Origin: CAXFCD01 sp964001155
GTDB lineage: Bacteria > Fidelibacterota > Marinisomatia > Marinisomatales > UBA1611
Length of the DNA stretch: 19,174 nucleotides
Direction of reading: 5' to 3'
Assembly: GCA_964001155.1 (NCBI GenBank)
Contig: CAXFCD010000004.1
Span: 1 to 19,174, forward strand
A program made the position numbers and the translations under genes. Position 1 is the first letter of the stretch; every line of letters starts with the position of its first letter. The notes beneath the pieces are model-generated. The model searched no databases. It was not told the origin of the DNA and was given only the letters and a program-made list of their open reading frames with translations. Of the stretch, positions 1 to 6,472 are shown piece by piece.

Positions 1-2136
1 AGAATTTCCGCTGAATTAGCCAATGAAGAAGGGAATTGGGAAGCTGCTTTAATTGAAAATGGTGAAACCACATTCTTAGGCGGTGTGGCCGGCGGTGGTA
101 CATGTGATGCATTTTTTAGTCATGGTTTAGGTATCAGTGCTGACGGTCAAACAGGCGTAGGCATGGGTTGGCTTAATTGCGGGACAGAAGCATTTTATTG
201 GACAGATGAAGATGGCATTGTAGAACTGGGACAATACCAAGGCAACAGCACCAAGGCTCAAGCCGTTTCCGGTGATGGCCAACTCTTCGGTGGCTGGGCG
301 CAAACAAACGCAAGAAATTCTGTTTTATGGGACAGAGAAGGCAATATTACTTTTTTAGGTTCATTTGAAACCGGGAATAATTATGGTGAAGTGAATGCCA
401 TCAGCCGCGATGGGGCAAAAGTGGTGGGTTATTGTGCAGGAAGTGGAAACGATGATGTGGTGGGCTACATTTGGACAGAAGAAAACGGGTTGGCATCTTT
501 GGGCGTTCCGGATAATGAGGCTAGTTCGAACACTAGTATTGCAATGGCAGTATCGGATAATTGCGTGGTAGTCGGGCAATATTTGAATCAAGCGCCTGTT
601 TTTTATAAAGCCTGCATCTATACGCCCCAATTATCCATGTTCACCAATTTGCGCCAATATCTTTTGAATATTGGGATGGATGAAATCTCAGATTGGGATT
701 TGACCCAAGCGACCTGCGTATCCAATGATGGAAATACCATCGCGGGTTATGGCAAAGATCCTAGTGGCGTTTGGACCGGTTGGCTGATCCGAATTACCGT
801 GGGTATAGCGCCGGGGAATGTTTTGTATGTTCCTGCGGAATACGCCACCATCCAGGAAGCCATCGCTGCTTCTACAGATCGTGATACCATCATCGTAGCA
901 CCGGGGACGTATTCAGAAAATATTAACTATAATGGTAAAAACATTGTTATCGCTTCTTATGGACTCCCTTACGGGAATGTAGATGCTTTCATTCAAAATA
1001 CCATCATTGACGGTGGCGGTGGCGGTAGCGTGGTGACCATGAATTCCGGAGAAGATTCCAGCGCTGTCCTTTATGGGTTCACCATCCAAAACGGCAATGC
1101 AGATTATGGTGGTGGAATTATGATCGAATCATCCGAGCCTACTTTTGAACATTTATTGATCCAAGATAATCAAGCAAATTATGGCGGCGGTGTTTATGCC
1201 AGATACGATGGCGAACCAATATTTAATCATGTAACCGTTATTGGAAATACTGCAGGGCAAGGTGCTGGCATGCGCTTTAGGGATGATGCTGATGCAAAGA
1301 TCAACTATTGCCGAATCCAATGGAATACATCTACAGGTGAGGGCGGCGGTATTTACTGCAACAACGCAGACCCTGACATTTCTTACACAGCATTGGTTGG
1401 AAATGTGGCAAACGAAGGTGGCGATGCTGTTTATTTGAAAATCAATTGTGAAGCAGCCTTAACCAATACGACATTGGTCGGTCATGGCAGTCCGGAATCA
1501 GACATGAATTCCGCAGTATTTTGTGTAACCAATAGCGCCGTTCAATTAAAAAATTCAATCCTTTGGGGGAACTTGGGACCTAATGTTGAATTTTCTGCAA
1601 CCAGTAATCCTAATGCTGTTACGGTGAATTATTGTGATGTTGAAAATGGAGAAGATGGAATCTGGACCAACGATAATGGTACAATGAATTGGCTGGATGG
1701 CAATATAGATCAAGATCCACTATTTTGCGATTCATGGAATTGGAATTTTTCGCTATCGGAAGATTCTCCTTGTGTGGAAACAGGATTAGATGGCGACAAT
1801 ATGGGCTCTTATGATGTGGGTTGCGGTCCTGCTATGTCTATCGTCGAAAATATTCCTGAAGAATTCAGCCTAAAACAAAATTATCCCAATCCCTTTAATC
1901 CTGCCACAACCATTGAATATGAAATCGGAAAAAATTCCTTCGTATCATTATCTGTTTTTGACATTTCCGGTAAAAAGATAAAATCCTTGGTGAACTCCTT
2001 TCAAACTCAAGGAAGCTATCTTACACAATGGCATGGAAAAAATGACGTTGGAACAAAGGTTCCTGCGGGACTTTATTTATTAAGATTAGAAACAATTGAT
2101 TTCACAGAAACAAAAAAACTGATATTTTTAAAATGA
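1..2136 (+). CDS. T9SS-secreted HAF-repeat and beta-helix protein (5' truncated)
   Basis: The frame is open from base 1, so the N-terminus and any signal peptide lie outside the window. The GTG at 85 is only an internal codon. Bases 1 to about 800 encode HAF-type extracellular repeats, with recurring patterns such as FYWTDEDGIVELG, VLWDREGNITFLG and YIWTEENGLASLG, each followed by an AIS/AVS-DG-VVG segment. Bases about 820-1830 encode a right-handed parallel beta-helix (YATIQEAI, IIVAPGTYSENI, then repeated YGGGI/YGGGV/GAGM/GGGIYCNN turns with ILWGN and DPLF near its end). From about 1855 comes a type A T9SS sorting domain (FSLKQNYPNPFNPATTIEYE ... LYLLRLE ... KKLIFLK), so export across the outer membrane and surface attachment or release is expected. 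The function is unknown, perhaps a surface adhesin or structural protein. It overlaps the next gene by 4 bases (ATGA), suggesting coupled expression of two cargo proteins. Confidence 0.85.
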   Translation, partial: RISAELANEEGNWEAALIENGETTFLGGVAGGGTCDAFFSHGLGISADGQTGVGMGWLNCGTEAFYWTDEDGIVELGQYQGNSTKAQAVSGDGQLFGGWAQTNARNSVLWDREGNITFLGSFETGNNYGEVNAISRDGAKVVGYCAGSGNDDVVGYIWTEENGLASLGVPDNEASSNTSIAMAVSDNCVVVGQYLNQAPVFYKACIYTPQLSMFTNLRQYLLNIGMDEISDWDLTQATCVSNDGNTIAGYGKDPSGVWTGWLIRITVGIAPGNVLYVPAEYATIQEAIAASTDRDTIIVAPGTYSENINYNGKNIVIASYGLPYGNVDAFIQNTIIDGGGGGSVVTMNSGEDSSAVLYGFTIQNGNADYGGGIMIESSEPTFEHLLIQDNQANYGGGVYARYDGEPIFNHVTVIGNTAGQGAGMRFRDDADAKINYCRIQWNTSTGEGGGIYCNNADPDISYTALVGNVANEGGDAVYLKINCEAALTNTTLVGHGSPESDMNSAVFCVTNSAVQLKNSILWGNLGPNVEFSATSNPNAVTVNYCDVENGEDGIWTNDNGTMNWLDGNIDQDPLFCDSWNWNFSLSEDSPCVETGLDGDNMGSYDVGCGPAMSIVENIPEEFSLKQNYPNPFNPATTIEYEIGKNSFVSLSVFDISGKKIKSLVNSFQTQGSYLTQWHGKNDVGTKVPAGLYLLRLETIDFTETKKLIFLK
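1873..1901 (+). repeat. 29-base direct repeat, copy 1 (T9SS signature)
   Basis: This stretch, encoding KQNYPNPFNP, is identical base for base to 4074-4102 in the next gene. Synonymous positions agree as well, while flanking parts of the two sorting domains differ at many positions. Recent duplication, gene conversion or strong codon constraint could each explain it. Confidence 0.8.
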
Positions 2137-4337
2137 AAAATAAAAATATGAAAAGAATATTATTTTACTTATTAGCGTTTTCAGTAGCCTACCCAAACAT
2201 CGTTCAAGACCTTGGCGAAAAATTCAACATAGGCACAATAAGCCGGGATTCTGAACCGGAACTCTTTTGGGAGTGGGAAAATGAACCCCGCTGGTTGACC
2301 GGTGTTAATTGGAACGGCAGTACATTTTTTGGATATATTGGTTTTGGTGAAGAGTTCTTCAGTTCAACTATATCCATGGATGATGCTGTTGATGTTGAAA
2401 TCCGATTTAACAGTGATGAAACCACGCTTTGTCAAACATATAGAAGGGACTGGGGGTATGATGCGGCTGGCGTAGGTGTTTTCAGGGGCTCTGCCTGGGA
2501 TATTTCTGATCCGGAAAATCCACGAAGATTAAATATATGTTTTGTTGAAAATGATGATGGCTCCGGAGAACATGACCCAAATCTTCTTTGGGACCCGGAT
2601 AATTCCGGTTATGGCAGACGGGAATATTTATTCATTATGCTGAGTGATTATGATGGGACCGGTGAAACGTATGATAACAATAATAATGGCACTACAGCGG
2701 ATGTGATCTATGCATGGTGGCCCAAACTTCGATCCGGGTATTCCTTTTTTGAAACCGACCCGGCAGCGTTGAGAATTAAGTTAGCCTATATTACTGATTT
2801 TACTACACTTCCCGACGATGAACAGTTAACATTGTCTTGGGAATTCGAAGAAGAGGGGATTGATCACTTCAATCTATTTTTTGGGGAAGCCGACCAGCCG
2901 GACAACTTTTTAACTCAACTGGATTCAGACGTAAGGGAATTCATCCATACTGATCTGACTAATGATGAGAAAGTTTATTATCAACTTCAAGGTGTGGATG
3001 AAAACGGGGAGGCGATTTATTTCAGTCAGGTCGTTTGGGGAAAACCCCATCCTATATCTCAAAATATGAATTTATTGGGAACGTGGGATCAACGGAATAA
3101 TTATGGTGACATTTGGGGTTATACGGATGCAAACACCGGCATAGAATATGCCCTCATTTGCGCTCGGGGAGAAGGTCTTAGTATTATTGATATTTCCGAT
3201 ATACCAGTTGAAGTTGCCTTCGTTCCATCCTTATATCCCGGGAATGATGCTAAGGATGTGAAAGTATATGACCATTATGCAGTATTGATCAAAGAATACG
3301 AACCGGCTCAGGTAATTGATTTATCTGATCCTGCAAACCCGCAGGAGGTCAGTACAATCCATTTTGGAAATTCAGTAGAAGATGGTGGAGCACATAATTG
3401 TTACATTGATGGAGATTACCTTTATGTGATTGGCCATGATATGGGCGGTGTAGAAATTTATGATATTTCCACTCCGGAAGATCCACTGTGGGCAGGACAT
3501 TATTCCACGTACTATTATCACGATATTTATGTGAAGGATGGTATTGCTTATGCTGCCGGTATTTATGGCGATGGTGTTGATATTTTGGATGTATCCGATC
3601 CGGGGAATATCCAATTATTGGCAAATTTTAATTACGAAGGTTCAGGTGCTCACAACTGCTGGACCACAGAGGATGGAAATTATGTGATTGTGGGCGATGA
3701 AATCGGGGAAGGAAACTGGATCAGAATTTTTGATATTCAAGACCTAGATCATATCAATATGGTAGCTGAATATATTGTGGATCCTGAAGCAGTTGTTCAT
3801 AATTGCTATGTCAAAGGCGATTTACTTTATGTGGGACATTACACAGAAGGTGTACGAATAGTGGATTTATCCGATCCTACCAATCCACAGGAAATCGCTT
3901 ATTATGACACCTATCTTCCTAGTGAATATGGAATGGAGGGATGTTGGTCTGTCTATCCTTATTTCGAATCTCGAAAAATTATTGCTTCAGATTTAGAATC
4001 GGGATTATTTGTCCTGGAGCATGATGCAATGGTGAATATTGAAACACCAACAGTCCCGACTGATTTTACGCTGAAACAAAATTATCCCAATCCCTTTAAT
4101 CCAACGACCAACATTGAATATTCCCTTGGCAATGAAGGATTTTTGAATCTCGCTGTTTATGACGTATCGGGACGAAAGATCAAAACGTTGGTGAATCAAG
4201 ATAAAGCTCAAGGCAACTATTCTTCAGAATGGAACGGAAAAAACAAAAACGGTGTCAAGGTGCCATCAGGTATCTATTTTATCAGGATGACTGTGGGAGA
4301 TATTTCACAATCCCGGAAAGTCGTTTTTCTGAAGTGA
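2133..4337 (+). CDS. T9SS-secreted LVIVD-repeat (choice-of-anchor B-like) protein
   Basis: This 734-residue protein starts with a signal peptide (MKNKNMKRILFYLLAFSVAY). The ATG at 2133 overlaps the previous stop codon; a second ATG at 2148 is an alternative start. After an N-terminal beta-rich domain (about residues 25-215) and a fibronectin III-like module (about 225-305) comes a series of LVIVD-type beta-propeller blades with the signature D-hydrophobic-SDP-NP: VIDLSDPANPQEV, IYDISTPEDPLW, ILDVSDPGNIQLL, IVDLSDPTNPQEI. A His-Asn-Cys triplet recurs at about residues 419, 505 and 554. The last 80 or so residues form a T9SS sorting domain (FTLKQNYPNPFNPTTNIEYS ... RKVVFLK). The architecture matches proteins annotated as choice-of-anchor B family. 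The protein is presumably exported and surface-attached; ligand or enzymatic role is unknown. No T9SS machinery gene is certain in the window. Confidence 0.88.
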   Translation: MKNKNMKRILFYLLAFSVAYPNIVQDLGEKFNIGTISRDSEPELFWEWENEPRWLTGVNWNGSTFFGYIGFGEEFFSSTISMDDAVDVEIRFNSDETTLCQTYRRDWGYDAAGVGVFRGSAWDISDPENPRRLNICFVENDDGSGEHDPNLLWDPDNSGYGRREYLFIMLSDYDGTGETYDNNNNGTTADVIYAWWPKLRSGYSFFETDPAALRIKLAYITDFTTLPDDEQLTLSWEFEEEGIDHFNLFFGEADQPDNFLTQLDSDVREFIHTDLTNDEKVYYQLQGVDENGEAIYFSQVVWGKPHPISQNMNLLGTWDQRNNYGDIWGYTDANTGIEYALICARGEGLSIIDISDIPVEVAFVPSLYPGNDAKDVKVYDHYAVLIKEYEPAQVIDLSDPANPQEVSTIHFGNSVEDGGAHNCYIDGDYLYVIGHDMGGVEIYDISTPEDPLWAGHYSTYYYHDIYVKDGIAYAAGIYGDGVDILDVSDPGNIQLLANFNYEGSGAHNCWTTEDGNYVIVGDEIGEGNWIRIFDIQDLDHINMVAEYIVDPEAVVHNCYVKGDLLYVGHYTEGVRIVDLSDPTNPQEIAYYDTYLPSEYGMEGCWSVYPYFESRKIIASDLESGLFVLEHDAMVNIETPTVPTDFTLKQNYPNPFNPTTNIEYSLGNEGFLNLAVYDVSGRKIKTLVNQDKAQGNYSSEWNGKNKNGVKVPSGIYFIRMTVGDISQSRKVVFLK
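4074..4102 (+). repeat. 29-base direct repeat, copy 2 (T9SS signature)
   Basis: Identical to 1873-1901, and lies in the equivalent place of the second T9SS sorting domain. It is a possible substrate for recombination between adjacent cargo genes. Confidence 0.8.
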
Positions 4338-4594
4338 AATATTTAACTCCTAATTATTTTAATATTGAATTTGGTTCAAGTCCAGGATACCTTGAAAACA
4401 GTAGAAAGTCAAATTATCATAGGCCAATTCATTAAAAACACAGACCAGCACCTTGTTTTTTAGGTTAATTATGAAAAAGAACCCTTATTGATTTTAAAAG
4501 AACATTTAACGATTAACCGATGGTGAAGTTCTTTTTATTAGGATGACCGTGGGAGATGATGCCCAATCCTGGATGGTTATTTTACTGATATAAT
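4338..4594. other. Intergenic region between convergent genes
   Basis: These 257 bases separate the end of the T9SS cargo gene from the end of the TerB-like gene on the other strand. I see no credible coding sequence and no GC-rich hairpin with a T tract, so no intrinsic terminator can be called for either gene. The right third holds the decayed T9SS C-terminus listed separately. Two weak inverted repeats, 4463-4469 with 4512-4518 and 4474-4482 with 4528-4536, interlock rather than nest and have long loops. Confidence 0.6.
4510..4593 (+). pseudogene. Decayed T9SS sorting-domain C-terminus
   Basis: The frame read from 4510 gives RLTDGEVLFIRMTVGDDAQS followed by WMVILLI and a TAA stop at 4591-4593. 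It aligns without gaps to the end of the preceding cargo protein (FIRMTVGDISQSRKVVFLK, 4278-4337). I count 45 identical bases of 60 over 4534-4593 by eye. An in-frame TAA at 4507-4509 cuts it off upstream, and the basic end expected of a sorting domain (KVVFLK) has become MVILLI. It therefore appears to be the relic of a third T9SS cargo gene or of a partial tandem duplication. No other part of that gene is recognisable upstream. Confidence 0.7.
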
Positions 4595-5029
4595 TTATAA
4601 ATCTTCATCCACAGAAATAGAAACACTCAACTGAGATTCAATCAATTTCGCAATATCCATTTCTGCCGTCATGACGATTCCATCTGCTTCTATTAAATCC
4701 TTAATCTTGGGAACCAATACATTGATTTGCTCCTGGGATAAAAGCGCTTTGATACGCTGAAGAACTGAAACGATATAATTTGCTTTTTCAGAATCCGGCT
4801 TTTGATTGATAACAGTATAGGCTTCATTCAGAAACCGGTCAGCGCGATCTTCAGAAAATTCAGGAAATAGACTTTCAATGGCGTGGACCCAAGCTTCTCT
4901 TTCTTCAAAATCCGTTTGTTGATCTGCCAATTGGATGGCTGCACACAAGTGGGTGACAGCTTCTAAGGGTGACATATTCTCCGGTGTATTACATTCCGGT
5001 TCTTTGTTTTTACTGCTGAACCATCCCAT
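4595..5029 (-). CDS. TerB-like helical protein
   Basis: The 144-residue product starts MGWFSSKNK and resembles the TerB/DjlA-type all-helical domain: an N-terminal segment with LEAVTHLCAAIQLADQQTD, a central helical region, and a final EADGIVMTAEMDIAKLIES that fits the TerB pattern of ADG plus a following Glu. In the tellurite-resistance TerB family these acidic residues bind metal; the actual role here is unknown. I prefer the ATG at 5029 over the upstream one at 5044, because GGGAG (5042-5038) sits 8 bases before it and overlaps the 5044 ATG, and because it forms a TAATG junction with the upstream bolA-like stop. It is probably translationally coupled to that gene. No other ter gene is nearby, so tellurite resistance itself should not be assumed. 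Confidence 0.75.
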   Translation of the reverse strand: MGWFSSKNKEPECNTPENMSPLEAVTHLCAAIQLADQQTDFEEREAWVHAIESLFPEFSEDRADRFLNEAYTVINQKPDSEKANYIVSVLQRIKALLSQEQINVLVPKIKDLIEADGIVMTAEMDIAKLIESQLSVSISVDEDL

Positions 5030-5301
5030 TATTTTTTCTCCCATTCGTCTCTGGTTAATGTTTTCATGCTGAGAGCGTGAATTTCATGTTTCATAAGTTC
5101 GCCCATGGCATCATAAACTTTTCGGTGCCGTTGGACTAAATTTTGTCCTTCAAAATCATCAGAAACAATCACCGCTTCCAAATGAAATCCACCCTCATGG
5201 AGTTTATGATTTAAATGGCGCCCGGTGAAATCTTTTACTTCAAAGTGGATTAAATCCAGTGATCCGTCGAGGCGAGATTTCATTTCTGTTTCAATAGCCA
5301 T
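5029..5301 (-). CDS. BolA/IbaG family protein
   Basis: The 90-residue product shows the BolA fold signature. GGFHLEAVIVSDDFEGQNLV is followed by the QRHRKVYDAMGELM helix with the conserved His-59 and by IHALSMKTLTRDEW, the usual C-terminal strand. BolA-type proteins partner with monothiol glutaredoxins to handle or sense iron-sulfur clusters in the cytosol; no glutaredoxin gene is adjacent here. No Cys is present, so it belongs to the histidine-containing type. The ATG at 5301 gives the usual family length and has GGAA shortly upstream. An in-frame ATG at 5337 would add twelve residues (MQETSNTFTGNT) and overlap the start of the divergent gene. The stop overlaps the TerB-like start. Confidence 0.88.
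   Translation of the reverse strand: MAIETEMKSRLDGSLDLIHFEVKDFTGRHLNHKLHEGGFHLEAVIVSDDFEGQNLVQRHRKVYDAMGELMKHEIHALSMKTLTRDEWEKK
5038..5042 (-). promoter_or_regulatory. Ribosome binding site deciding the TerB-like start
   Basis: On the minus strand GGGAG lies 8 bases upstream of the ATG at 5029. It is inside the last codons of the BolA-like gene and overlaps the alternative ATG at 5044, which favours the shorter TerB-like protein. Confidence 0.6.
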
Positions 5302-5335
5302 TGTATTTCCAGTGAAAGTGTTCGAAGTTTCTTGC

Positions 5336-5722
5336 ATGTCTGATCCAAAGTTATTTGAATTAACTGATAAAGATAAAGCCTATTATCTTGAAGTGATTAA
5401 AAAGATAGATCCGGTCCATTCCAGGGCTATCACGAGGGTGTTGGGAACAAAAATATCAGGCATGTTGGACGCGGGAAAACTCAATTCCGTCGAGGTAGAA
5501 CTGATTGACGACATTACCATGCTTATGGGAATCTTGGAAATGCATCCGGAACTTCCTCAATCTGTGGTAAAAAAGATCCTGTTTGCCATGACGTATTTTG
5601 TCGATGAAAATGATGAAATTCCGGATGTTATTCCGAATTACGGTTATTTAGATGATATCAAAGTGGTGGAATGGGTCATTGATGATATTCAGGATCAAAT
5701 TCCGCCTATGTCCAAATCTTAA
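5336..5722 (+). CDS. DUF1232 (YkvA)-like small protein
   Basis: A 128-residue product starting MSDPKLFELT. Residues about 84-108 (AMTYFVDENDEIPDVIPNYG followed by YLDD) match the DUF1232 core pattern of Y-hydrophobic then D-IPD-IP-GYLDD. In the family this segment is often a short hydrophobic helical hairpin; here it is more polar than usual. The N-terminal 80 residues are helical and I do not recognise them. The frame is open to 5225, but the extra upstream residues overlap the BolA gene antisense and look unlike protein, so the ATG at 5336 is preferred even though no clear Shine-Dalgarno precedes it. It is divergent from the BolA gene and converges with the zinc-ribbon gene, with one base between the two stop codons. 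Biochemical role is unknown. Confidence 0.65.
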   Translation: MSDPKLFELTDKDKAYYLEVIKKIDPVHSRAITRVLGTKISGMLDAGKLNSVEVELIDDITMLMGILEMHPELPQSVVKKILFAMTYFVDENDEIPDVIPNYGYLDDIKVVEWVIDDIQDQIPPMSKS

Positions 5723-5723
5723 T

Positions 5724-5948
5724 TTATTCTTCCTCACCGGCTGTGTCAGTCCAACGGTCTAAATCCTCTTCAGAAAATTGCCATTGGCAGGAACCGCACC
5801 ACCAAGGTTTTCCAAAATAGGTTTCATCGTTGTCCACCAGTTCTAAAGATTCGCTGCATTTTGGGCAGTCCCGTTCGGATCCGTCCTCAGGCCAAGTATA
5901 ATCAGGGCGATATTTCAGCCCATTTTCAAAAGTATGATGTTTTTGCAT
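5724..5948 (-). CDS. Small zinc-ribbon protein
   Basis: This 74-residue acidic protein carries two Cys-X2-Cys knuckles, Cys28/Cys31 (RDCPKCSES) and Cys51/Cys54 (WWCGSCQWQF), 20 residues apart, as in rubredoxin-like zinc ribbons. The C-terminus is acidic (SEEDLDRWTDTAGEEE). It could be a nucleic-acid or protein-binding module, but nothing in the sequence specifies the partner. It lies 43 bases downstream of the PEGA-like gene on the same strand and probably shares its transcript. No Shine-Dalgarno is visible before the ATG at 5948. Confidence 0.7.
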   Translation of the reverse strand: MQKHHTFENGLKYRPDYTWPEDGSERDCPKCSESLELVDNDETYFGKPWWCGSCQWQFSEEDLDRWTDTAGEEE

Positions 5949-5991
5949 GTTAAGAAATTACTGAGAATTAAATGGGGTTTAAATATGATAT

Positions 5992-6417
5992 TTAGAAAAT
6001 TGATAATACCACGAATAATAAAACACCCACCAGGGAAATGCCAATATAGTTCTGCATTTGCATTTCTTTTTCCAGCGTTTCAACTTGGGCTAAATAATGA
6101 TCGTAAAAGAGAAACACTTCCAAAGTATCATTTTCCGCCACATAAATTCGCTTGATACCTTCATGTAATTTGTCTTTCACATCTCGGTTTTGGATGTCTG
6201 GCGGGATGTAACTAACCTCATGAAAACCGGGCAAAACCGGTACAGGTCCCGGCAGAGGATGATCTCCTACATAATACCCATCCACAAAAAAGGGAACATT
6301 CATGCTGTCAGTTTTTATATCAATAAAGCCAAATTGTTCAATGTCTTCATCCTGCTGTGCAGCGGACGGAGAACTGAAAAAAATGAAGCCAATAAGTACT
6401 AGAATACACTTTTGCAT
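5992..6417 (-). CDS. PEGA-like exported protein with C-terminal membrane anchor
   Basis: The 141-residue product begins with a signal peptide (MQKCILVLIGFIFFSSPSAA, cleavage likely after AA before QQDED). Residues about 31-72 resemble a PEGA domain, a short beta-sandwich usually found outside the cytoplasmic membrane: an IKTDS strand, PFFVDGYYVGDHPLP with its V/I-DG-Y-G turn, then VLPGFHEVSYIPP. A linker and a short coiled segment (QVETLEKEMQMQ) lead to a C-terminal transmembrane helix at about 124-140, so the domain is probably held at the outer face of a membrane. The ATG at 6417 is preferred; a TTG at 6426 is in frame. It is divergent from the TPR lipoprotein gene across 55 bases. Function is unknown; cell-envelope binding is only an inference from the fold. 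Confidence 0.65.
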   Translation of the reverse strand: MQKCILVLIGFIFFSSPSAAQQDEDIEQFGFIDIKTDSMNVPFFVDGYYVGDHPLPGPVPVLPGFHEVSYIPPDIQNRDVKDKLHEGIKRIYVAENDTLEVFLFYDHYLAQVETLEKEMQMQNYIGISLVGVLLFVVLSIF

Positions 6418-6472
6418 ACCTGTCAAATTATTTTTGTCTTAACCTGAAATCAAATAAGTAAATTTCGCGTCA

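Noticed and set aside
4229..4435. Open frame overlapping the end of the second cargo gene
   Set aside because: It starts inside the cargo gene in another frame, has no ribosome site, and its tail is low-information noncoding DNA.
4463..4536. Two interlocking inverted repeats that could form a pseudoknot
   Set aside because: The arms are 7 and 9 bases, AT-rich and with loops over 40 bases; one arm lies in the pseudogene relic. Chance is a sufficient explanation.
4595..5029. Tellurite resistance operon
   Set aside because: Only a single TerB-like domain is present; no TerC, TerD or TerZ homologue is adjacent.
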